From Spirochaetales bacterium (GTDB lineage: Bacteria > Spirochaetota > Spirochaetia > DSM-27196 > PWMO01), in contig SKLB01000232.1 of the NCBI GenBank assembly GCA_007123465.1, forward strand, positions 1 through 6,461: DNA of 6,461 bases, given 5' to 3'. Below, piece by piece: positions 1 to 5,100 of this stretch (within the stretch, counting starts at the first letter, position 1; every line of letters starts with the position of its first letter). The notes under the pieces are model-generated. The model made no database searches. It had not been told where the DNA came from and saw only the letters and a list, made by a program, of their open reading frames with translations. A program made the translations under genes and the position numbers.

Positions 1-184
1 CGGTCGCGATTTCGACCGCCGTGTGCTCGGGAAATTCGAACGAAGCGGCGACAATTTCAGCGGTCTGCCGCAGAACTGCTTGCAGATCGACCAGTGGCCT
101 GGAGTACAGCGCGGCAATCTGGTACAGCGCATCCAGCTCCTTCTCGCGTTCAGCCAACAGATGCGACGGAGAACTGCGAATCAT
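1..184 (-). CDS. N-terminus of a probable GAF-type sensor/signalling protein (cut by window edge)
   Basis: Reading the minus strand from an ATG at 184-182 gives 61 residues that stay open to the window edge, so only the N-terminus is present. The segment 'EKELDALYQIAALYSRP' followed by 'LRQTAEIVAASFEFPEH' matches a pattern I know from the start of bacterial signalling proteins: a helical lead-in, then a GAF-like domain whose first strand follows an 'FxxPE' motif. Such proteins are often histidine kinases, PP2C-type phosphatases or diguanylate cyclases. The output domain lies outside the window, so the activity cannot be assigned. A G-rich tract (GGGGGGA) ends about 10 bases before the ATG and is the likely ribosome binding site. 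An in-frame ATG at 202-200 would add six residues but has no good Shine-Dalgarno. An extended -10 promoter lies about 100 bases upstream. Good confidence that this is a gene, moderate for the sensor role. Confidence 0.72.
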   Translation of the reverse strand, partial: MIRSSPSHLLAEREKELDALYQIAALYSRPLVDLQAVLRQTAEIVAASFEFPEHTAVEIAT

Positions 185-204
185 CCCGGATTGTCCCCCC
201 ATAT

Positions 205-512
205 GCCATGTTGCGCCGGAGTCTGCACACCGTTTGCCGCGTGATGGTGTTGCCATAACGTTCCACGACAACAGAAACAGCTGCCGTCAGTATAGCACCA
301 AACTCTGTGTTCATGGACGAATAACCAGTCCGATGGCGTTGCGGCTCATCAAAGCGGCCCTCTCGTCAAACGCCTGTGGAACCCTTATCCGGAGCCGGAT
401 TGTGGCAGCTATCCATTCCATGAAAACAATGATCTCGGCGAGCAGGAAGCAGTTTCGCCAATCCGCGTTTGCGGTAACCCGGCATCTTTGGCCACCCACT
501 TACAGGGGTGCG
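205..512. other. Non-coding / eroded stretch upstream of the antitoxin relic
   Basis: About 300 bases between the sensor start and the antitoxin relic. I see the sensor promoter near 289-297 and no convincing gene. The open frames here lack Shine-Dalgarno sequences, G/C third-position bias and recognisable motifs. This is where the partner toxin of the antitoxin would be expected in the usual toxin-antitoxin order, but none of the three plus-strand frames shows the toxin family's core motifs. The toxin appears to be deleted or eroded beyond recognition. Confidence 0.45.
289..297 (-). promoter_or_regulatory. Extended -10 promoter (TGCTATACT) for the sensor gene
   Basis: The minus strand carries TGCTATACT: TATACT is one mismatch from TATAAT and is preceded by the TGn of an extended -10. 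No good -35 lies 16-18 bases upstream, which is tolerable for extended -10 promoters. Transcription would begin near 282, giving a leader of roughly 100 bases before the sensor start at 184. It is the only promoter-like sequence noticed in this gap. Prediction from motif only. Confidence 0.4.
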
Positions 513-684
513 ATGGAGCATCTGGAAACCGAAGACGATATGGCAGCGTACCTTGAGGCATCACTGGAAGAGAATGATCCCTCGTACAAAGCGCTGTCAC
601 CGGAGAGTGAATCCTGAGCTTGCCACTGAGGTGAACGTTGCCGGATTGCCGCCACAATGCCAACCAGGGGAACCCCACCGGTAG
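513..684 (+). pseudogene. Decayed addiction-module antitoxin (HI1420/HigA-like antidote family)
   Basis: From ATG 513 the frame reads 'MEHLETEDDMAAYLEASLEE' then 'NDPSYKALSPESES' and stops at 615-617. The first block is the typical N-terminus of the putative addiction-module antidote family (DNA-binding antitoxins paired with RelE/HigB-like toxins). 'YKALSPE' is the signature just after that family's helix-turn-helix. Between 'ENDP' and 'YKALSPE' intact members have about 30 residues ('ALIAAALGDIARARGM...'), which are absent here. From 607 the +1 frame resumes with 'VNPELATEVNVAGL', resembling the family's 'GNPEFATVLKV..ALGL' end, and stops at 682-684. The gene has therefore lost most of its DNA-binding core and then shifted frame. 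An AGGGG lies four bases before the ATG, but intact members usually have a few more N-terminal residues, so the 5' end may be eroded too. I saw no toxin remnant upstream. Family consensus is from memory. Confidence 0.68.
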
Positions 685-873
685 CGGAACGCCTCTTCAT
701 CAATACTGACTCCCTGCCTTCAGAGTGTAGCAATGCGCCGGAATTTCCGTCAACGGCGGAAACGGGAGTGCTCAGTTGCCGACCGTTTGATAAACTTGCT
801 TGTATAGACAGGGTCAAGAGCTGCATGAGAAGGCGATGATAGACGACTCGGTGCATCCGAGCACCGCTTATGC
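685..873. other. Intergenic stretch between two gene relics
   Basis: No gene is supported here. Short frames are open on both strands but none has a recognisable motif, a ribosome binding site or the third-position composition of the neighbouring intact genes. The only structure noted is a small GC hairpin at 849-866, just past the stop of the minus-strand pseudogene. The stretch is probably eroded DNA between the two relics. Confidence 0.4.
849..866 (-). terminator. Weak hairpin after the minus-strand pseudogene
   Basis: CGGTGC (849-854) and GCACCG (861-866) form a perfect 6-bp stem with a 6-base loop, eight bases beyond the pseudogene stop at 874-876. An alternative 5-bp stem using CTCGG/CCGAG competes with it. 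No run of T follows on the minus strand, so intrinsic termination is doubtful; it may be chance or a relic of the gene's terminator. Confidence 0.22.
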
Positions 874-1144
874 CTACGAGCGGAGCTTGACAACCATCTC
901 CCGACCACCATATCCGTGAACGTTGCAGCGGGCACGCGTCGGCGTAGTGATCCCAGCCGGTGTCGTTGTGCTCCACCGTGACCTCAAATCGCCACGTTCC
1001 GGAACCTTCGGCATGCGCTCGTACGCTAATAACCTGCGCATAATCAAGATCCGTCTCGTAATCCTCACCATGCACGCCAACGCCCGAACCGAGCATTGTC
1101 AGTACGGCCGAAAGTAGGAGTATCCGTTTTCCAATTGTGCACAT
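874..1144 (-). pseudogene. Small secreted conserved protein ('GWDHYADA' family), internal deletion and frameshift
   Basis: From ATG 1144 (AAGGA nine bases upstream) the frame gives a signal peptide (residues 1-26, 'RILLLSAVLTMLGSGVGVHG'), then 'GSGTWRFEVTVEHNDTGWDH' and 'YADA' at about residue 70. This is the front of a small exported family whose intact members, from memory, continue '...WEVV.P.G.VLG.RVL.HPH..EQPFTRSL...' and end '..VRA.D.VHG.GG..V.V.L'. Here 'YADA' runs directly, in another frame, into 'RARCNVHGYGGREMVVKLRS' and a TAG at 874-876, which is the expected C-terminus. About 40 central residues, including the HPH..EQPFTRS block, are missing and the join near 930-940 is out of frame. 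Staying in the original frame gives only unrelated sequence through 500. The biochemical role of the family is not known to me. It was presumably periplasmic or outer-envelope associated. A sequencing or assembly error cannot be excluded, but would not restore the missing middle. Confidence 0.75.
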
Positions 1145-1166
1145 GTTCCACCGTCCTTGCACGCAA

Positions 1167-1196
1167 AGCATACGAATAATCATGATAGATAGACAA
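1167..1196 (-). promoter_or_regulatory. Possible promoter of the broken secreted-protein gene
   Basis: On the minus strand TTGTCT (1196-1191) and TATGCT (1172-1167) are separated by 18 bases; each matches four of six sigma-70 consensus positions. Transcription would start around 1160, leaving a short leader that contains the AAGGA before ATG 1144. Intact-looking promoter and ribosome site suggest the gene decayed recently. Motif-based only. Confidence 0.33.
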
Positions 1197-1275
1197 CCTT
1201 GGTGATAGACGTCGCTCAGGCAAGCGAGATGGATTGCCGCTGGCCGCACTGCGCGCGGCGTAGTACCTTTAGCGT

Positions 1276-1821
1276 ATGAAATCTGTACCGTTGCGATTGG
1301 TCCTGGCCGCGGCCGTGCTCACGTTGACAGTCGCAGCGTGCACGACCGTGCAGAGCCGCGAAGAGCTCGTTCCCGATAACCGTTGGTCTTATACTATCCG
1401 CGAACTGCCCGGAAGAGCCGAGCGGCTGCGCGGTGAGCTGTCGTTTCGCGGACGACGCATCCCGCTCTATTTCTCCGAGATTGTGATTGCCGATCGACGC
1501 TACACCGCCGCGCTTCGCACCACCGGAGACGGGTTTGAAGGATACCGTGAGGATGATGACTCTTCACCTCCGGAGATCGTTCCCACCGCACCGGCACTCA
1601 GCGCTGCTGAGCGCAGACGTGGCTGGTATCACGCGGAACTGGAACAGCGCAGACCGGGTACGCCGCATGACTGGGTATGGGTCCGGCGCGAGAATCTGGC
1701 GGCCTATCTGAAACCGGACCGGATGCAGGCGTTTGCGAGGCACTACCAGCTCGCCGAAATGCACGAGGCACGCGAGCCGCGCGTTCAGTTCATGTTCTCA
1801 TACGGCTTGCGCGCTCGCTAG
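1276..1821 (+). CDS. Small putative lipoprotein of unknown function
   Basis: 181 residues. The N-terminus is a lipoprotein signal: positive start (K2, R7), hydrophobic core to residue 21, and lipobox V-A-A-C with Cys22 as the likely lipidated residue ('LTLTVAACTTVQSREE'), so the product should be anchored in the envelope. The mature part is charged and Arg/Glu-rich. It has alternating hydrophobic residues between about 52 and 85, consistent with beta strands, an acidic-to-proline segment (about 93-106) and a C-terminal 'HDWVWVRRENLAAYLKP' region. I do not recognise the family. Third codon positions are mostly G/C, supporting real coding. The start is chosen because it gives the signal peptide, but no Shine-Dalgarno is visible before it; an internal TTG would cost part of the signal. 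The gene stands alone, 108 bases before the URO-D-like gene, which has its own promoter. Confident for a lipoprotein gene, function unknown. Confidence 0.8.
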   Translation: MKSVPLRLVLAAAVLTLTVAACTTVQSREELVPDNRWSYTIRELPGRAERLRGELSFRGRRIPLYFSEIVIADRRYTAALRTTGDGFEGYREDDDSSPPEIVPTAPALSAAERRRGWYHAELEQRRPGTPHDWVWVRRENLAAYLKPDRMQAFARHYQLAEMHEAREPRVQFMFSYGLRAR

Positions 1822-1851
1822 TACCACGCGCGGCAGTTACGCCCGAAGGCG

Positions 1852-1880
1852 TTGACCCGCTACTTCTGCTGCCGTATGGT
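1852..1880 (+). promoter_or_regulatory. Sigma-70-like promoter of the URO-D-like gene
   Basis: TTGACC (1852-1857, five of six to TTGACA), a 17-base spacer, then TATGGT (1875-1880, four of six to TATAAT). Transcription would start near 1887, leaving a leader of about 43 bases with AGGAGG before ATG 1930. The TTG of the -35 box is also a spurious in-frame upstream start for the following gene, which a gene caller could mistake for the true start. Confidence 0.5.
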
Positions 1881-1929
1881 GATCTGCGAAGCGTGCGCGC
1901 CGCACGCAACCGCTCAGGAGGACCATCGA

Positions 1930-3024
1930 ATGGAGACGAGCAATCTGCCAACCGTTGAGCTCGAGACGAAGCCGGACTTCAACCGCTGCATGGAGCGCAT
2001 ATACGCCTGGTACGAGGGTGAGGTACTGGACCGAGCACCGGTGCGCTTCTACGGCCACAACGCGGACTTCGAGAGCGCGGCGCAGGCGGATCGAGGCTGG
2101 GGATCGCTCAAAGAGCGCTGGTTTGACGCGCAGTTTCAAGTGGACGCGTTCGAAGCCGGACTGGACGGCGCGCCACTGCTGGGTGAGACCTTTCCTATCT
2201 TCTGGCCCAACCTGGGCCCGGAGGTCTACGCGGCGTTCTTCGGCATGCAGCTCCACTACGGCGAGACGACCTCGTGGGCTACGCATATAATCGACGATCT
2301 GGCCATGATTGACGATCTGGCAATCGACTGGGACAACGAATACCTACGCGGGATCGACGCGATAACCGACGAGGCACTTGCGAGATGCGGCCGCCGGTTC
2401 CTGGTGGGGTACACCGACCTGCATCCAGGGATCGATTGCGCCGCGTCGCTGCGGGGGAGCGCGCAGCTCTGCCTCGACTTCTACGACAATCCGGACCGCG
2501 CGAAGCAGCTGTTTGAGGTTGCGGTGCGCGACTTCGAAGCCGTCTACGACCACTTCGACCGCAAGCTCAAGTCTCACGGCCAGCTCTCCGTCTCGTGGAA
2601 GCCCGTTCCGTCGTTCGGTCGGATGCATATACCCACCGCGGACTTCTCTTCTCTGATCTCGCCGGAGCAATTCCGGGAGTTCTGCCTTCCCGTCCATGCG
2701 CGCGAAATAGAGACGATGGACCACAACGTCTATCACGTAGACGGCCCGCAAGTGGCGCGTCATCTCGACCACCTGCTAGAGCTTGACGGCATACAGGCGT
2801 ACCAGTGGGTCCAGGGCGTTGGCGAAAACTACCCGATCATGCAGTGGATCGACATTATCCGTAAGATCCGAAGCCGCGGAAAGTCGCTGATCATCGACCT
2901 CGCGCTCGAAGACCTGGAGCCGTTCATGCAGGAGTTCCGCCCCGAGGGATTCTTCCTGTGGGTTGGCACGGCGGACGAGACCGAACAGCACGAGGTCCTG
3001 CGCAGGCTCGAACAATGGACTTGA
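1930..3024 (+). CDS. URO-D-fold protein (uroporphyrinogen decarboxylase / corrinoid methyltransferase superfamily)
   Basis: 364 residues, near the usual length for this group. The start is ATG 1930, preceded by AGGAGG (1917-1922) at a 7-base gap. An upstream in-frame TTG at 1852 would add 26 Cys-rich residues of no family character. Cytoplasmic, no signal. Landmarks: 'RWFDAQFQVDAFE' (63-75), 'FPIFWPNLGPEVYAAFFG' (88-105), 'GETTSWATHIIDD' (111-123), 'DLHPGIDCAASLRG' (163-176), 'SVSWKPVPSFGRMHI' (220-234), 'NVYHVDGPQVARHLDHLL' (266-283) and 'DGIQAYQWVQGVG' (286-298). These match the URO-D-like subfamily related to methylcobamide:CoM methyltransferases (MtaA/CmuA), not true heme-pathway HemE. 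The MtaA-type zinc motif HxCG reads H269-V-D271-G here, and the late GC motif reads G-T (346-347), so the cysteine ligands are absent. Substrate and reaction are unknown; members often sit in catabolic operons, but no corrinoid protein or methyltransferase partner is in this window. Confidence 0.9.
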   Translation: METSNLPTVELETKPDFNRCMERIYAWYEGEVLDRAPVRFYGHNADFESAAQADRGWGSLKERWFDAQFQVDAFEAGLDGAPLLGETFPIFWPNLGPEVYAAFFGMQLHYGETTSWATHIIDDLAMIDDLAIDWDNEYLRGIDAITDEALARCGRRFLVGYTDLHPGIDCAASLRGSAQLCLDFYDNPDRAKQLFEVAVRDFEAVYDHFDRKLKSHGQLSVSWKPVPSFGRMHIPTADFSSLISPEQFREFCLPVHAREIETMDHNVYHVDGPQVARHLDHLLELDGIQAYQWVQGVGENYPIMQWIDIIRKIRSRGKSLIIDLALEDLEPFMQEFRPEGFFLWVGTADETEQHEVLRRLEQWT

Positions 3025-3071
3025 CGGGTAACGATTGATTTGGGCAGTATCGACGTGAATATGGTGCAGCC

Positions 3072-3629
3072 TCAGCGCACCGAAAGTATCGCTATTACAA
3101 TCACCGCCACCAGGGCGCCGGATCCGGCACCCTCGAGGCGCCCGAGCCAACGCTGGCGGGCCGCCCGGGCGCGCTGGGCGTTGCGCTCGCTGGTCACTTG
3201 CTCAATCTGGCCGCTCAGCTCGCGCCTCTCCGCGCTCCAGGCTTTCTCGCAGGCGTCGTACTCGGTCTTCAGCTGATCCAATGCCGTCTGCAACCCCGAT
3301 GCCAGCGCTGATGCCTCGCTCGAGAGCCGCTGCGATATCTCGGCTTTCTGCAGCGCTGCGTCCAAGCGCCGCGACAAGTCCAGCGAATTCTGCCTCGAGT
3401 TGCTCAACTCGGCTACGGAGTCGATCTGCCGCTGCCTCAGCTGCGCCAGCTCGCGCTCGATACTCGCCAACTCGGCGATCAAACTCAGCCTCGAGTTCTG
3501 CTCGAATGGCTGCGCGCTCAGCATCAACGGCGGCCCAATCAGCAGCAGGGCGAGCAGAGAGCACCAGAGCCAGCGCAGCGCCGGCGACCAACGCGACAAT
3601 TGCCGTCCAGATGTAGTTTCGCACATCAT
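3072..3629 (-). CDS. Exported coiled-coil protein with C-terminal membrane segment, unknown function
   Basis: 185 residues from ATG 3629, or 184 from the adjacent ATG 3626, with AAGGGG two or five bases upstream. An Arg-containing start leads to a hydrophobic core (about 20-37) and the signal peptidase site 'LMLSA|QPFEQ'. Residues ~44-158 are a long Leu/Gln/Glu/Arg helix typical of a coiled coil, with a single Cys at 127. Residues ~168-183 ('GSGALVAVIVIAILSVR') form a C-terminal membrane segment. The predicted layout is a periplasmic coiled coil tethered at its end. Third codon positions are roughly 85% G/C through the coiled coil, which marks this as the coding frame there. The first ~13 codons are atypical, and a second frame (from GTG 3624) looks better in that stretch; TTG 3599 would give a shorter, classical signal peptide. 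The true N-terminus is therefore uncertain. It converges on the URO-D gene and has its own promoter. No family recognised. Confidence 0.7.
   Translation of the reverse strand: MMCETTSGRQLSRWSPALRWLWCSLLALLLIGPPLMLSAQPFEQNSRLSLIAELASIERELAQLRQRQIDSVAELSNSRQNSLDLSRRLDAALQKAEISQRLSSEASALASGLQTALDQLKTEYDACEKAWSAERRELSGQIEQVTSERNAQRARAARQRWLGRLEGAGSGALVAVIVIAILSVR
3202..3624 (-). CDS. Possible overlapping gene in a second frame: N-terminally anchored coiled-coil protein
   Basis: From GTG 3624, seven bases after AAGGGG, a frame of 140 residues lies wholly inside the preceding gene. It starts with a clean membrane anchor ('VRNYIWTAIVALVAGAALAL') and continues as an Ala/Arg/Glu-rich helix to a TGA at 3202-3204. 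The first ~16 codons are G/C-rich at third positions, better than the overlapping frame. Further on, third-position G/C falls to roughly 40% and CGA is used heavily for Arg, as expected for a shadow of a coiled-coil gene. Shifted frames of heptad-repeat DNA readily look helical. Possible explanations: an out-of-frame shadow; a genuine overlapping pair like phage Rz/Rz1 spanins (inner-membrane anchored coiled coil with a second exported protein in another frame); or a frameshift that fused this N-terminus to the other frame. I favour shadow or frameshift, with real overlap as the less likely option. Confidence 0.25.
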   Translation of the reverse strand: MRNYIWTAIVALVAGAALALVLSARPAADWAAVDAERAAIRAELEAEFDRRVGEYRARAGAAEAAADRLRSRVEQLEAEFAGLVAALGRSAAESRDIAAALERGISAGIGVADGIGSAEDRVRRLRESLERGEARAERPD

Positions 3630-3691
3630 GGCCCCTTATGCTCGGCGCCGGCCGGCTGCATCCCGGCTCGCACTGCCTGGGCATGGATCTA

Positions 3692-3720
3692 AGTATCGGT
3701 TGAAACGGAGATTAGTGCAA
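3692..3720 (-). promoter_or_regulatory. Possible promoter of the exported coiled-coil gene
   Basis: On the minus strand TTGCAC (3720-3715) and GATACT (3697-3692) are separated by 17 bases. The -10 matches four of six positions and the -35 keeps TTG. The leader to the ATG would be about 55-60 bases and includes a small GCCGG/CCGGC hairpin (3651-3667) just upstream of the Shine-Dalgarno. Motif-based only. Confidence 0.35.
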
Positions 3721-3782
3721 ATTCGCTGCGCTATTGATGCGTGCCTCTTGACCATTGGTACTACTGGAGGGAGGGCATCCGA

Positions 3783-3808
3783 CCCGCCGGCATATCGAGG
3801 CCGGCGGG
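3783..3808 (-). terminator. GC-rich hairpin after the TIM-barrel gene
   Basis: CCCGCCGGC (3783-3791) and GCCGGCGGG (3800-3808) form a perfect 9-bp stem with an 8-base loop, 45 bases past the stop of the minus-strand TIM-barrel gene. No T run follows it on the minus strand (the sequence continues TCGGATGCCC), so it is not a textbook intrinsic terminator. It could still end transcription or protect the 3' end of the operon mRNA. No second copy of the stem was noticed in the window. Confidence 0.45.
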
Positions 3809-3852
3809 CGCCTGAACCTGGCCAGAGAGGATTGATCCGGGCACAAGACGCC

Positions 3853-5100
3853 TCAGCCGCAGCTAAGCAGGGTTTTCAGCGTCTCGCCGTCACTGGGAAT
3901 GTAGCGACGCCAGTACTCAACCGACTGGCGAAGTTTGCTTCGGACCTGCTCGGGAGTGTCGGCGGTGGCCGCGAACACTTCGATAGTGAGATAGATGTCG
4001 CTGACCCGGGACGGCATGTCGGCATCCGGGGTCGCGCTGCGGTAGTGTGCGTCGATCGCGGAGAGCACTTTGTGCGCCTCTATGATGCCGCTGCGGTTGG
4101 TCTCGTCGTTGAACGGCTGATGCGTCGAAGAGCTGCCGTCAGTCTGCTGCAGGTGCACGATCGGTGACCAGCCGGCCAACGCGCGCAGCCACTCGTACGG
4201 GTCGCTGTCGGCGGGCTCGGCGTAGAGTTGCGCGTAGCGCGATAGTTCGGCCTCGATCTCGTCGAGGTGGCGACTGCCCGCGCCGTCCGCGGCGACCCGG
4301 CACAACCGTTCAACAATCGGATCGGGACCGATCCACGTCTGCGGCGCGAGGCCGCTGCGGCGGATGGACAGAAGCGCCTCTTCCAGCGCCTGCCGGGTGG
4401 GCCGGCGATAGCGGTGCTGACCCGACTGGTGACCCACATCGATGGTGATGTAGAACGGCGCGGCGCCGCGGGCAAACACCTCCCGCAGCAGGCGGCGCGA
4501 CTGCGCGATGGTCCACGGCACCTGGTGCGGGCTGTACATCTGCTCGACACCGAGGTACTCCCGCGATCCGAGCGACCGGTTGTAGCCTGCAATCTCCGCC
4601 AGATTGTCTGCCAGCGTCAGAAACTCCTGCTCGTAGCGCTCAGGGTCCGCCAACACCGACTGCGGAAAGGCGTGACAGAAGAACCCGAGTCCGGCCTTCA
4701 GTGCGTGCGCGGTATCCACCATCGGCTTCAGCCATTGAGAGAGGATGCGTTGACGCACGCGGGTATCGGTGTGGGCGAGGCCGAGTGTAGAGTAGGTGCC
4801 GTGCCCGGAGTAGAGGTTGACCACCCGGGCTCCTGCTGCTTCCTGCGCGCGGCGCACCGCTGCGAGCCAGTCCGCAATATAGTCGGCGCCGTGATAGAAG
4901 GGGTCCATCTCGGTGTCGGCGCTGGTCTCGATGCAGCTCACACCGGCCTTGACGATTTCGCTGATCCATTCGTGCGGCTCGGTCCAGCGCTTGGAGGCGA
5001 AGCAATTATCGACGGCCAGGTGGATCCGCGGAGATTCGATCTCAGCGTACCATGGCGGCCAACGCGCGCCAGTCCATCTCGCTCTCCAGCCGCTGGTCAA
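3853..5100 (-). CDS. Xylose-isomerase-like TIM-barrel protein (sugar phosphate isomerase/epimerase, AP endonuclease 2 fold)
   Basis: 415 residues from TTG 5100. The conserved part begins around 5025 with 'RIHLAVDNCFASKRW' and runs through 'GVSCIETSADTEMDPFYHG', 'ARVVNLYSGHGTYSTLGLAH', 'GLGFFCHAF', 'YLGVEQMYSPHQVPWT', 'PFYITIDVGHQSGQHRY', 'WSPIVHLQQTDG' and 'DIYLTIEVF'. This is a complete PF01261-type barrel, cytoplasmic and probably divalent-metal dependent. By analogy the ligands would be the Glu of GVEQM (E186), Asp of TIDVGH (D221), His of VHLQQ (H316) and Glu of LTIEV (E374); this assignment is inference. Substrate unknown, most likely a sugar or sugar phosphate. It is the second gene of an operon with the exported 406-residue protein. 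The start is a problem: no ATG, GTG or TTG lies in frame between 5098 and the conserved domain. TTG 5100 overlaps the upstream gene by 59 bases without a clear Shine-Dalgarno. ATC 5040, ATC 5025 or CTG 5019 are non-standard alternatives. Confidence 0.88.
   Translation of the reverse strand: MTSGWRARWTGARWPPWYAEIESPRIHLAVDNCFASKRWTEPHEWISEIVKAGVSCIETSADTEMDPFYHGADYIADWLAAVRRAQEAAGARVVNLYSGHGTYSTLGLAHTDTRVRQRILSQWLKPMVDTAHALKAGLGFFCHAFPQSVLADPERYEQEFLTLADNLAEIAGYNRSLGSREYLGVEQMYSPHQVPWTIAQSRRLLREVFARGAAPFYITIDVGHQSGQHRYRRPTRQALEEALLSIRRSGLAPQTWIGPDPIVERLCRVAADGAGSRHLDEIEAELSRYAQLYAEPADSDPYEWLRALAGWSPIVHLQQTDGSSSTHQPFNDETNRSGIIEAHKVLSAIDAHYRSATPDADMPSRVSDIYLTIEVFAATADTPEQVRSKLRQSVEYWRRYIPSDGETLKTLLSCG

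Noticed and set aside
21..617. 198-residue plus-strand open frame
   Set aside because: Only its last ~35 codons, from ATG 513, are recognisable (the antitoxin relic). The earlier part runs antisense through the sensor gene start and has no motifs, ribosome site or coding-like composition.
409..678. Minus-strand frame with a faintly HTH-like 'GLPQTRIGE' string, reminiscent of HigA-type antitoxins
   Set aside because: The similarity is limited to a few residues, the following sequence does not continue the HTH pattern, and much of the frame is simply antisense of the antitoxin relic.
835..1212. Short direct repeat TGATAGACG(A/T)C near 837 and 1203 flanking the broken secreted-protein gene
   Set aside because: Only about 10 bases, one mismatch, no terminal inverted repeats or transposase; not enough to call a mobile element or target-site duplication.
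500..1249. 249-residue minus-strand open frame
   Set aside because: Only codons from ATG 1144 to the 'YADA' point are real family sequence. Beyond the deletion join the frame is unrelated translation, and the extra 35 N-terminal residues precede a proper signal peptide start.
2290..2325. Imperfect 18-base tandem repeat in the URO-D-like gene (IDDLAM / IDDLAI, 15 of 18 bases the same)
   Set aside because: The length of this region agrees with remembered homologues ('TSWA..II.D...L.DL..D..N'), so it does not look like an inserted duplication; probably chance similarity of an acidic loop.
4080..4592. 170-residue minus-strand Arg/Ser/Thr-rich frame inside the TIM-barrel gene
   Set aside because: Low-complexity shifted-frame product of a well-supported gene, with no start signals.
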